From assembly GCF_921293095.1 (NCBI RefSeq), contig NC_060252.1:45818881-45882880 (forward strand): a stretch of DNA of 64,000 nt. The letters run 5' to 3'. Source of the DNA: Ischnura elegans. Lineage: Eukaryota > Arthropoda > Insecta > Odonata > Coenagrionidae. The notes under the pieces are model-generated. The model saw only the letters and a list, made by a program, of their open reading frames with translations. It was not told the DNA's origin and did not search any database. The position numbers and the translations under genes were made by a program. Shown piece after piece: positions 32,601 through 44,600 of the stretch (its first letter is position 1; every line of letters begins with the position of its first letter).

Positions 32601-35600
32601 CCTCTGCTCTACCATGGATTGGTGGCAAATAAAAGAACCACGATTTTCACGATTCGCGTTAAAGATGCAGCTATGTCGTAAGTTATCTCTTTTTTGTTAT
32701 ACTCCTCCCTCATCGAAGCGATTATGGCGCTTATTAAATGGAAATCAATCAAGTTCAGTATTGTAGAGCTTTACCATGGTATTAATTTTTTGGCCAAGAA
32801 TGTCTATTACTTGGAATGATTCTTTCTTTGGAGTCACATTATTCTGAGGAGAATACTAATGCTGCAACTGAAGCAATCGCGTGAAGTTAAAACCTTGTTG
32901 CGTATCTTTTTCGGAGCTTTGTCGTTCTTGCATCGCCAAAGGTCAACTTAGCCTCTTGATTCCACCAATTTTCTCTTCGTCACGTATCTCGTCCTCCCCC
33001 CACCCAGGCGGACACAGGAATAACATCTCTATCTGGTGTCTCCCCTCTCGAGAGTTGATAAAGCATTCCTTATGAGCAAAGACTGACAAGAGGAAAATAC
33101 GTTCGTATACACATCAATTTGAAACCCGTATTTTTTATGTATAAGGTCCGACGAAACGCCAATTCGCTCAGGAAATCCCCCAACAAGAACTTCTTTTGGT
33201 GTTATTAATAATTTTTTATCGGAAATACGTGCCATTATTATTATTATAATTATTATTAAAAGAATAGGAAACTCGCTTTGGCGTCCTTTTCAACTAATTT
33301 CATTTACGTTAACTATTTTGACGTAGGAGAGAAGTTAAATTAGTCTCAGAACTTTTTTTACTTTTAAATAGAAAAGAAGCTATATCTTCGTACATTTAAA
33401 TTGTATTTATAATGACTTAAAATACTATCTTAACGTTAACCCCACTAATTATAGTTTCACGAGATCTATGAAACCTTCAAAGGCGCACTACCATCCCCAT
33501 GGATAGATCTGTTTGCAAAAATCACGATCAAATTTATTGCTGTCAGTATTTTTCCGATATTTTGTGTGATTAATTGTGAATTTATACCTTTATGCTGTAT
33601 CACATAAGGGTGATGTCCTCACTGGTGTCTCCTACAAATATCGTGATATCAAGCCAATGGCGAGGAAGATTGCAAGCATGCTGACGAGGATGGGCTTCAA
33701 GAAGGGTGACGTCATGTTTTACTGTACTTACGAGTGTGCCTTGATTTACCTGCTGAGCATCGGCGTCTGGTTGTGCGGAGGGGCTATCAGAAGTTGCTTC
33801 CATAAAGATGAAAGGGGCAAGTATTGCAGGAAGTAAAGGATGGCCTTCACCTACAGTTCCACTTATCACTTCCAAAACTAAACTATTTTCAGAGCTGTAT
33901 TTGAGGCGAATGAGAGAGTCTTTAGCAAGATTTGCTATTTGCGATAGCGAGACCGCGGACTCGGTCAAATGGGCTGCAAGTCAACTAGATTGGAGTGTCA
34001 CCATTCTGTCCATTGGCGGTGAAGTAGAAGGAGCATTGTCAATCCAAGATCTCATCAAGAATGAAGACTGTTCAGGTGAGTCTCATTTTCATTCTCGATG
34101 GAAAAATAAAATTTATGAGTACTCAATAGTGCTGCGCGAGAGTCTTGTCTCGGCGGTAGAGACGAGAATTTCATTTCTCGGCATTGTCGGGACGAGACTC
34201 GGCGCGGCGAGAGTGTCGCTTGGGTCGAGAGTCTTGACTAGAGTCGAGAAGTCTCGCCCCTTCGAGATTTCTCGACACCGGTCGAGACTCCCGGGCAAGG
34301 GGAGAATTTCCAATGAATACCGCAATCAGTCGATGATAGAGTTGAGTGGGGTATCCCTTTCGACTTTTATGGATTTATTCACACTATAAAAATATTTTAT
34401 TTAATGATATATCCTCTGCATCCAATTTTTTAAAGAGCGTGCACGATGCTAATAGAGTTCCCTACGAGGGATTTGGAAAAAAAATTTCCTTTTCCTGACC
34501 TGAATATTTAATATAAACTTTTAATCTTGGAGTGTAGGTATCTGAATTGAAATGTAAATTTTGCCGACGTTTCCGTTTATCTACAAACCATTATTAGGAC
34601 TTAAAATGAAATTTATCATATAATTTTTATACACAGGCATGTTTAAGGGTTACTGCAATGTTTCTTATTATAGTAATATAATAAAAAAGAAACATTCACT
34701 TGTAAATTAACAAAAAAGAAGAGATCATAGTCTAATTCTATAGAATTTTATATATATTTGCTATATGCTTAAGTTGTCAATGTCGATATTATATTACAAC
34801 TATTTTTAGTTTTGGAAATATATAAGATGTCTTAAAATAATATTTTTGTTAAATTATTTTCAATGTCGAAAATAGAAATAGTTTCATTTTATCGAGTAGC
34901 CGGGAGTCTCGAAGGGTGTCGAGAAATCTCGAAGGGGCGAGACTTCTCGACTCTCGTCAAGTCTCGCCGAGAGTCTCGTCCTGACAATGACGAGAAATGA
35001 AATTCTCGTCTCGACCGTCGAGACTCTCGGGCGGTCGAGAGTCTCGCACAGCCCTAGTCCCGAATTCATCAAAATGAAATTACGGCCGCACCCACATTTA
35101 GGTTAATAATCAATAATCAGGAAATATACATTGATGTGATTAGTGGAAAATCAAGAGCGTCATTCAAATTTTGTTTTAAAAATGCCCTCTTTATGCCTTT
35201 CAATCGCCATACCAGCTATACGGTCAATTTAACAAAATTAGAAACTAAGCAAACTCAGAAAATATTAAGCCCATTCACTCGGTTGTACAACCAGTTGCAC
35301 AGTCGACTGAAATAAACTTTGAAACAGCATAAAAATATTCAAATTCCTAAAATTATTCACAGACATTGAAGTATTGGTTTTAAGTTCCAAAACTCCCCTA
35401 CCGCTACCAAACATCTTGTAGCTAGATTTATCTCACATTCTTGTATTTATAAATTTATCTCTCAATATCTTACCCGAAAAATGCTAAATACAGTCAAATC
35501 TGTAAGGCCTGAGAAGAAAATAATGTCCCATGTACCTAGCGACCACTCTACGCCATATATAATATGACGAAGAATTTCACATCAATTGAAGTCTTGAGAA

Positions 35601-38600
35601 TGAATAACTCTTATAGAGAGCACTAAAATACTTTTATCAAATTCCGCTTTTCAGCATACCCGGAAAATGTGAAAATAAATACAAAGCAAGATATTTCCTT
35701 GATAACAAACACGAGTGGTAGCACTGGTGTTCCCAAAGGTGTCATATGCACGTATCACAGTTTCACAGAATACCTTTTATCGGCAGTGATGGGCAGGAGC
35801 ATTGTGGGGTGAGTGTTTTGACGCATTAAAGATTTTAACATGCTATATATTCGTGTTTACTACATCATGCTGTAGTAGACTATGCACGGAATAATGCCAA
35901 ATCATGGGCGACGTTCAATTCATATCCTCAACAACTTGTGAGACAGTTTGATGGACTCAAAATTAAGAAATAATTCTCTGAAGGAAAATGAGTCATATAA
36001 AAATTGTAATTATCACAAAAAAGACCCACCAAAGACAGCATGTTTTACAAAGATTACTTAATCAAACGGCTTCATTACCCAAGCAGGAGTACTGGTACTG
36101 TTTTCATATTTTTTCCCCAGAAGCAATGGAATTTTACCAGTGTCACCGTAAGAATCACGGAAATGGAGCCAATTCATTTATTTAGCAGGGTTGCGTGGAA
36201 AAAAATTGCGTTGGAGTAATATATTCCAATACGGACGCATTTCAAACCGAAAATATAACTTTTCAAAAGGGTATGGATGAGCATCATCTAATTAGACTGG
36301 ATTTAAGAATATAGGCTATGCAGAAGGAGAATAAGGAGAAGATGCCAGGGCTAAAGTTAAATATGACATAGTTTTTGGAAGATCGAACCCCTCCAAAATG
36401 GAACCTCAGAAATTCACCTCTACTCTTAATGTACTTCCCGCCGAAAATCTGCTTGCGGCCTTGGTCTCCATTATTAACATCATCATCACCGTACGTCGAA
36501 AATCCTAAGATTGGTTTGACGCAGCTCTCCACTCCGCTTTCCCATCTGCAAGCCATTTCATAGGGACCTAATTCCTCTTTTTAGCATTCCTAATGACCTG
36601 TGATATGTAACTCATTCGGGCCGCCTCGGTCTCCAAAGCCGTTTATTTATCAGTATCATTCCCTATCTTGCCTCCATCTTGATACCTCATGGATATCCCA
36701 ACAAAAGTAGAGTTTCACTTAGCCTATGGCTGCTCAAAATTCCCAGCTTTGTGTTAATTGTTAAAATTCCTCGCCTTAAAACCCATAGCGTTTATTTTTA
36801 TTCATATCCCTCTAAAAGACTTTTACGCATGCCGTTCTGAATAAATAAATAACAGCTCAAAGATAACAAAATAAATAAAAAAATAAATGGAAAACAAAGT
36901 GCTTAAATATACGACGGGGGATTATGGGATAGACATAGGTGAATTCTTCAGAAGGCATTTTAGGGCGGATTTGAAAATAGTGATCAAGGAAAAGAGGTCC
37001 CGGGAAAAATATTTTGGAGCTAGGGAGTTAAAAAAGTAGATTCGGTAGAAAAGAGAGCGCTGAAAGAAGGGAAGACGAAATTGCGGAATGTGAAGCAGAG
37101 TCATTATGTAAGGGGCGAGGGGGAACTTGAAAACGGAAATGAGTAAGAATTTCATTGGTCCGGAAAGAACCGCTGAAGATTCTATGCAGAAACATCGATT
37201 CGTTTGATTCACGATGCCAAAAAGTGAGATTGTCCTTACTCTGGTCTCTTTCCTTCCGATCTAGCCTGCACAGAAGGGGTTTCTTTAGCATGATTGATTA
37301 TTGAAGCACTCGCCACTTCAACTCCGAGTCATAACATAGCTCGTGAGCCCTAGCACTATGTCGGACCTGGTCCACGGGGAAAGTGTTCATGAGTTGGCAA
37401 TATCAATTCAGCCTTTTTCAGAGTTTTAACATTATTATGACACTGTTTACCACTTTAAATCCAGGGATAAAGGTTCATCAATCCTCACAACTCTCAGGAA
37501 CACTTACAGCAGCATTTTCTTCACCGCATGTACCTATCTGCTTCGAGGTGCATCAGTGCTCACTGTCTCTAAATTCGAGGCGAATGCGTTCACGGAGAGC
37601 ATACTTAAGTATAAGGTAAGGAAAATAAATGTGAAAATAGTGAAAAGTGCTTTTCAAATCTTCATTCATTCTCATTTCTATGCCACTGATTTTTTTCGCA
37701 GCCTGCGGCACTACTGGTATATCCGCATGAATTGCATGCTTTTCTTCAGCCAGATAAAATTAAGGACAATGACTTTTCTTTCATTAGAGCTGTCGGCTCA
37801 CTCGGATCAGTGCTTCATTACTCTACAGCAAAGAAATTGGAAGCTCTATTGCCTCAAGTAAAATTAATGTCGGTAAGTCTCTCCACTGGATAAATTGTGG
37901 GGTGAAGTGTATCAATTAAAGTTAATATCCCGGTAAAAAAAATTCCTCGCCAAAATCAAGCTAACTCTAACCAGCGATCAATATCTACGACTAAAATTGT
38001 CTCCAAAATCGATGAGACAGGAAAAAAATTGTCCACAATCTCCATAAATATATTTTAATTTCATCGCTTAGTTTTCGTAGACTTATTATCGACAGGACGA
38101 TTTGCATAATTGGACAACTCGGGCGGACATAAAACAACTTTTTTCGTAATTCTAAGCTCGGCTTATTATAAAATGTATCCTGTAGTATCAATCGAATGAA
38201 TTTTTTTTCATAATAATCTTAATAACATCCTATGGTGGAACCGATTTTTAATACACCGAGACTAGCCACGGTGATAACTTTATGGAGTCACTCACTATGC
38301 AGAAATTGTGTGGAAAATCCATAGAGAAAAAAATCATTCGCCTTGACCGGGATTCGAACACGGACCTCTCGATTTCCAGTCAAATGCTTTAGCCAGTAAA
38401 ACTACCTACTAACTAGTAGGCGTAATTATCCTTTGCAGAAATTTGAGGACTATAGTGGACAGGGTGGTATGGACTGCTGAGCGTATGATGCGACAAGCAG
38501 TCCAAATCGTACGCACATCGCTACATCCGTAGAGCAAAGCCCGAAATTTGAACACATACAGGTGTTCACCATTGACTAATTTAAGTACACTGGGACTCAG

Positions 38601-41600
38601 GAGGGGATCCAGGATTTTTTTCTGGGGGAAGGGGCCACAAGGGTCTGATAGGCAAACGATCTTCTTATACTTGATATTAAAAACAAGATCCAACAATTAC
38701 TGCACGAAATATTCTCTGTATTTTAATATGAAAGTTATAAATATGAAATTAAATAATCGAGGCTCCGTAAAACACAAAACAAAACGAACGTAATAATAAT
38801 CGTATACAAAATTTTGTCTTTTTTTAAGCGTCCGGGGGGAGGACGTGCCCCCGTGACTCCCCACTCCAATAAATCAACCTATGCTGGGACTATAACCAAT
38901 TACTGTGGCTAGTTCCGGTATACTTAACAAGAGCGAACACCTCTGTGTTTAAAGTTCGGGCTTTGCTCTCCAGCTGAAGCGCTGTGCGCATTATTTGGAC
39001 TGCTTGTCGAATCATATGCTCAGCAGTTCATACCGCCTTGTCCGCAATAGTCCTAAAATTTCCACAGAAGAGAATAACGCCTCGGTATCTTAAATGGCTA
39101 AAGCACTCGACCGGAAATAAGGAGATCCGGGTTAGGGTGAGAAAACCCAGTCAAGGCGAATGATTTTTTCTTGGTGGAATCGAGGCCGTCTTTTGAAGAA
39201 ATCATACAACCCACAACGAACTCGGACGTTGTCACACTCTTCCTCCAGCTCATGATGAGATAAGGATAATTTTCAAGCCATGCATTTCTCTCAGGGGACG
39301 ATCTAGTACTACGTAATCACTCTTGGGGTAGGGTAGGTAACGAGTTTGCTTACTTTTGGGGCTTGGAAAATTCCAATTTATTATTGCTTACATGGGAGTA
39401 AGGGCCAAAAATGGCTTACAGTGTGCTTCTGTAATACTTCAATGTTCCTTTATGTGTGTTATAGTGCTTTGAGTTTGAGATTTAAGAAACGTACACAAAA
39501 TAAAAATGACTTGGTCGCTATGTAACAAGGCATTGCTCTAAACTTCATTACTCATTAACTCTTATTTCACAGACATATGGCACATCAGAGGCCTTAGTGG
39601 TAGCCTCTTCCAGATACGGTGGTAATCCTGAAATAAAGAATCCTGAATACGAGGGGATAGTGGCTGGAGTCAAATACATAACATTTGAGGGAGGTAAGCT
39701 AAAGAACATGGCTATATAGTTGTACATAAATTCTTAAATAAATCGTCTAATACCACATACAGGAGACGTGGATACTATGTACAGTAGACTCCCGATAATC
39801 CGGGCTAATGAGGGGAAGGGACGGCATGAATAATCGGAAAACACGGATAACCCAAACTGTCACTTAAATGTCTTGATATGTTCATAATTTACGTAAAACA
39901 AACAATATATTATTATTTATGCAGTTATTCTGTTATTTTAGAGTACTTCCCGGACTCAATGAGGCTTTCTTCACCAGTTCGCCATCTTTTTAGCGGCGGT
40001 AACATGGTTGTACTCGTATTATTAACGCTCCATGTAAGGCCTGGTTTCGCAAACCACACATCCGTGGCTGTGTGATCGCGGATACAGAAAAGTGGTTTGC
40101 ACGAATGCTTCAAAACCACTGCTCGACGTCAGAAACTACATTGTCAGGCACCACGCCACGCAGTCGCGTCTCGCATAGGTTGCCCGGGTTGCGACTGCTA
40201 CCGAACGTGTATCCGTGATCACGGAGCGCGGTCGCGCACGACGAGGCTTGGAAAAAACGAACACGGTGCTACCGTTAAAGCAGCTAGCGCGCGATCGCTT
40301 CCGTTTTACGAAGGGGATTCAGAATGAAATGATAAGTGCGGCGTATCCCAGCATTGATACAGTAATTCCAATGATTTTGCGTCCGATTTTATTTTTTCAT
40401 AAAATTCGCGGAAAAATTGAGCGAGAGTGAAAATCATGCACGGATAATCCGTAAACCGGATTAACCGCAGCCGAATATTCGGAGTCAGCTGTATATATTT
40501 TATAAAAGAAATACCTCATCGATTAAAGGACTCGTTCGCCAATTAATTTTAAATTTTCGATTGTGATGGACTTTGAAACATAAAGAGGGCCATTTTTTCC
40601 GTTTTCCGACTCGTCACCTACTTCACGAGATATTTACGAAGAAAAATCACCAGCTTTAAACCTTTCGAAGTTGGTGACGTCACAAATTCATACAGATCAT
40701 CTAGGCTACTCCAATGACTCGCACATGCGATGTAGAAAATACGATATGGCGGCTTGTTCCCCATCCAGGGGATATTTTTGAACTTTAAAGAGTTTGGTCA
40801 GTGCTACTCAAAGATCAAAAGACCACAGCTTTTTAGCTTGTTCAACTACATTTTCAAGTAAAGTATATTCTTCTTAGAGTATTTCACCACAACTGAAAAG
40901 ACGTTACTACACCATAAAATGATGGTGGAACTTTCGCGTTGTCTTATTTAGCTTACAATAATATGGCCGAATTTGAAAGATCTATTTTTTGCCATAACTT
41001 AACTTGCCCATGAGTTTACTGAATTATTTTTTTGAATTACGATTTCGGATCTGTCATTGTAAAGGCGAATACAAAAAAAGACGTAATCCTCTTGAAAAAT
41101 GGTATAGCAAGATAGAGATGCATAAAAAGAAAATCAAGGAGAATGCCAGCGCCAAAGCGCAGCAACGCAAAAAAATCATTCGGTTTTCTATTTATTTCGA
41201 GGTTATTTTAATTTTTTTAGACAAAACTAAATGATAATGACAAGTTATCGGAAATCGTCAAGAAAATCTGATAGACATTCAAATGATATCCATCAGGGTG
41301 AGCCTAATTATGCCTTTTCTATGGAATGAAATTTTCCCTGAAGCAATAAGTTAACAACTGAAATCAAGATCTCAGTTGCGTTACGTTTTCAAAATCGGGC
41401 AATAGTGAGCCACCAGAACAGTTCAGTTCAAATAAAATTTTGAAAAAAAACAGGTGGCAAACGAACACACTATACAATGGAAAAAGTCATTTGATTACAA
41501 AATTCAATTATTAAATGAAATACAAAATTTTTTGCTGCGGACGATTAGTCAAAAACTTTTGAGAGCTGAGAACCCGCATTGAAACGTAATAAAATTCATT

Positions 41601-44600
41601 CATTCGTAAAAAGGTTTTAAATCCGCAATTAACGTTTTCCCTTTTGGAGGTCCTATTGGCGAAAAATTTAAAATTCTTTCCAATACTATTTCTTTACAAA
41701 TTCCTAAATCATCATTAGGAAACTGAGCCACTGATTGTATCCTGAAAAAGCATAAAATTTAACGTGCTGTATATTAATGTGAAGGTGAAATAAATTATTT
41801 GAGTGTTGATAAGTCTACAGTAATAAATAAATATACCTACATATTATAATAATTAAAAATATATTATTATAATTATATATTAAATACTCCAAATATCGAA
41901 ATCTCACGGTCGTAATATGGTTGTAAGTATGCATAAGAAATTGAACCAAACATGTTTTATAATCCATATAATTTAGAACACATAAGCCTCTATCTCATCG
42001 GCTGATCGTGATTGATCAAATCGAATTTCTTATGTTTTAGACCCACACTTGAGCTGCGGGCCACTCTTCCCTGGAGCGATGGCAAAAGTAAGCATACACT
42101 GTTCGTCCACTCAAGTGCATAGTAACTACAACATTTCCCAAAAATTAATCAGCTCGTAATCAAGTAAGGAAAGAATTCTGATGTTACTGCGACAATAAAC
42201 AAATGGAATTGTCAGAACTAGAAGCTGCAATGTTACAAAAACTGAGACAAAATATTCACACACAGCTGTTTTCGTATGTGCGCCGTATAAAATAACATTT
42301 TAAATAGAATCCTCAATAAATGCATTTAAAGTACGAGCGATGCTGTCACAATAAAAAATACTGGTTATGCATAATTTGTAATATTTTTCAAAAGCAATTA
42401 AGCGATTTGCAGTCTTCGGGAAATGCTTATAAATAATGAAATATTAATAAATGAAATATTATACCAAGCGCTTACTGCCATGCATGGAAGAAACTACACT
42501 AAATGCGTCACAGTATCAATTCATTAAAATTACTTAGCCCATTAGAAATACAATTGCAAATTAATATGATATAATACAACTTTTTTCCAGATTGTGGACC
42601 CCACTTCGGGAATTTCATTGGGAAGAAATACCAAAGGAACGCTTCTAATCAAATCTACAATCTTAATGAAGGGTTACCTGCATGGAACCATTAAGGTATT
42701 AACATAAATTTAAAAAAATCTTATAAACTTTAAAACGACTCCACTGCATTTTCGCTTTGGCTTAAGAAAGACGTATCATTCAAATGGAATACGAGGCACT
42801 GTTAAATCTTAATGCTTTTATTATGGGATTAAATTTCATTCTTCAGCACACGTTCCAAACACAACCCCACATCTCAGCCCAATCTTATCATCAACATCGT
42901 CGGACTACAATCCGAATATTGGTTCCATTAAACCTCCTATCATCTATCCTTTTAATAACCATGTAGTGCTTCTATTTTATATTCTTCTCATATCTTATGT
43001 CTCTTACCTTTGGACTCCCTCTCTCTCACCTTCAATCCGTCCTTCAACGATGGCTCATCGTGACTCATGATGTGATCAATTATGCTGCTCCTTCGTTAAC
43101 CAAAAGACTTATCTCTTCTTTTTAAAATTTCCACATTACCCCCACGATCCATCCACTTAAGAGAGAGCCTTAGCCACATTTCGTAAACTTCCAACCTTAT
43201 TGTATCTGCTGCTATAATCGTTCATCACAGAATGTGATACAAATGAAAAACATTTCCTGTCACTCTTACTCTTTTGGCGAAAGGATCTAAACGATGATGT
43301 CATTCACGGCCAGGAACTACTTATGCATTCAGATATGAGCAAAAATTATACAATCGGACGGAATTATCCACCCACATTATCCTGAATACACGTCTGATTA
43401 TCTCCGCAGCCATCATTTCCACTACCAAATATTACAAGGCAGCATCGTCTCTCAGAAAGAAATCCTTCTCACTCCTGGGTTCAAGATTTATTTGCCAAGT
43501 AGTATCCTTACATTATTCTCTACACCGAACTCATGTTTGTCACACCTTCTGTAACTTCAATGCTTCCAAACCCGCATCAAGAACGCCAGAAGGATAGTCT
43601 CATTACCCTACATTAAGTTCCAGTAAACATTCCTCAAACCACGAAATAAGTGTTCGTAGCATCTAATACGAATTTTCATTTCAACAATTAGAAGTGACCA
43701 CTTTTATAGTAGATTCAAAGAATTCATAGATTCATAGAATAGACATATAATCAAAATTTTATTAATTATCACACAATGGTTCTAATGATAGGTAAAAATA
43801 CCTTGATCCCAAGAGTGCACGTTAGCTAAATCTATTCATAATTTTAGAAAATGTGATTGGTATTTCTTGGCCTTAAAACAAATCAAACTGAATGTTGTTC
43901 AGAAAAATGGTAACAGAGCCATGAAGATTAAATTTCTGGAACTTATAAAACCAATGATAAAAGATATATTCACCATGCAACTTTTATTTCTAATTTCCAA
44001 ATAATTTCCTAGACAATAATTAATGTTCTGAATTTTTTAAAAGCAAAACGGAAGATTGAATTATTTTGAGCAAATGCAAATGTTCAACGTGGCAATGAGG
44101 CCTAGGTGAGGGATTGGCATTCTTTGGATTATCTCAAAGGCTATAGTAAACTGGGCCCGAGATAAACTTCATAATTTCTACAAATAAAAAGTGTTCGTCA
44201 TAATGGGCTGGTTCAATTTTCTTCCATTGTCGATCGCGCTCAAAAAATAAGGAGACGTGAATTTTTGATGACGCCATAAACTCATGAAAAGTGGACGAAA
44301 AAATTTACGTTTTCTTATCTAAAACCTACGAAATAACGGCTGAAAGGGGAAGATATACGTCAAGTTTAATTATCTATCCCTTCTACAACCGAATGCTTAT
44401 AAATGCGATTTCGGGTCTTTGCGAACGACACCATTTTTAAGCGTCAACATGTCTTTTGCTCTTCACTTGCAGGAGTTGACAACTGGATTGAACGACGACG
44501 GGTGGTATGACACAGGAGATGAGGGTTTTTTTGACGAAGACGGCTGTCTGTATATCATGGGCCGGAACAAATTCACATTCAAGCATTGCGCGCACTGGGT

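Noticed and set aside
33600-33968. 122-codon antisense ORF across synthetase A exons 3-4
   Set aside because: Shadow of two real exons and the short intron between them; no family resemblance.
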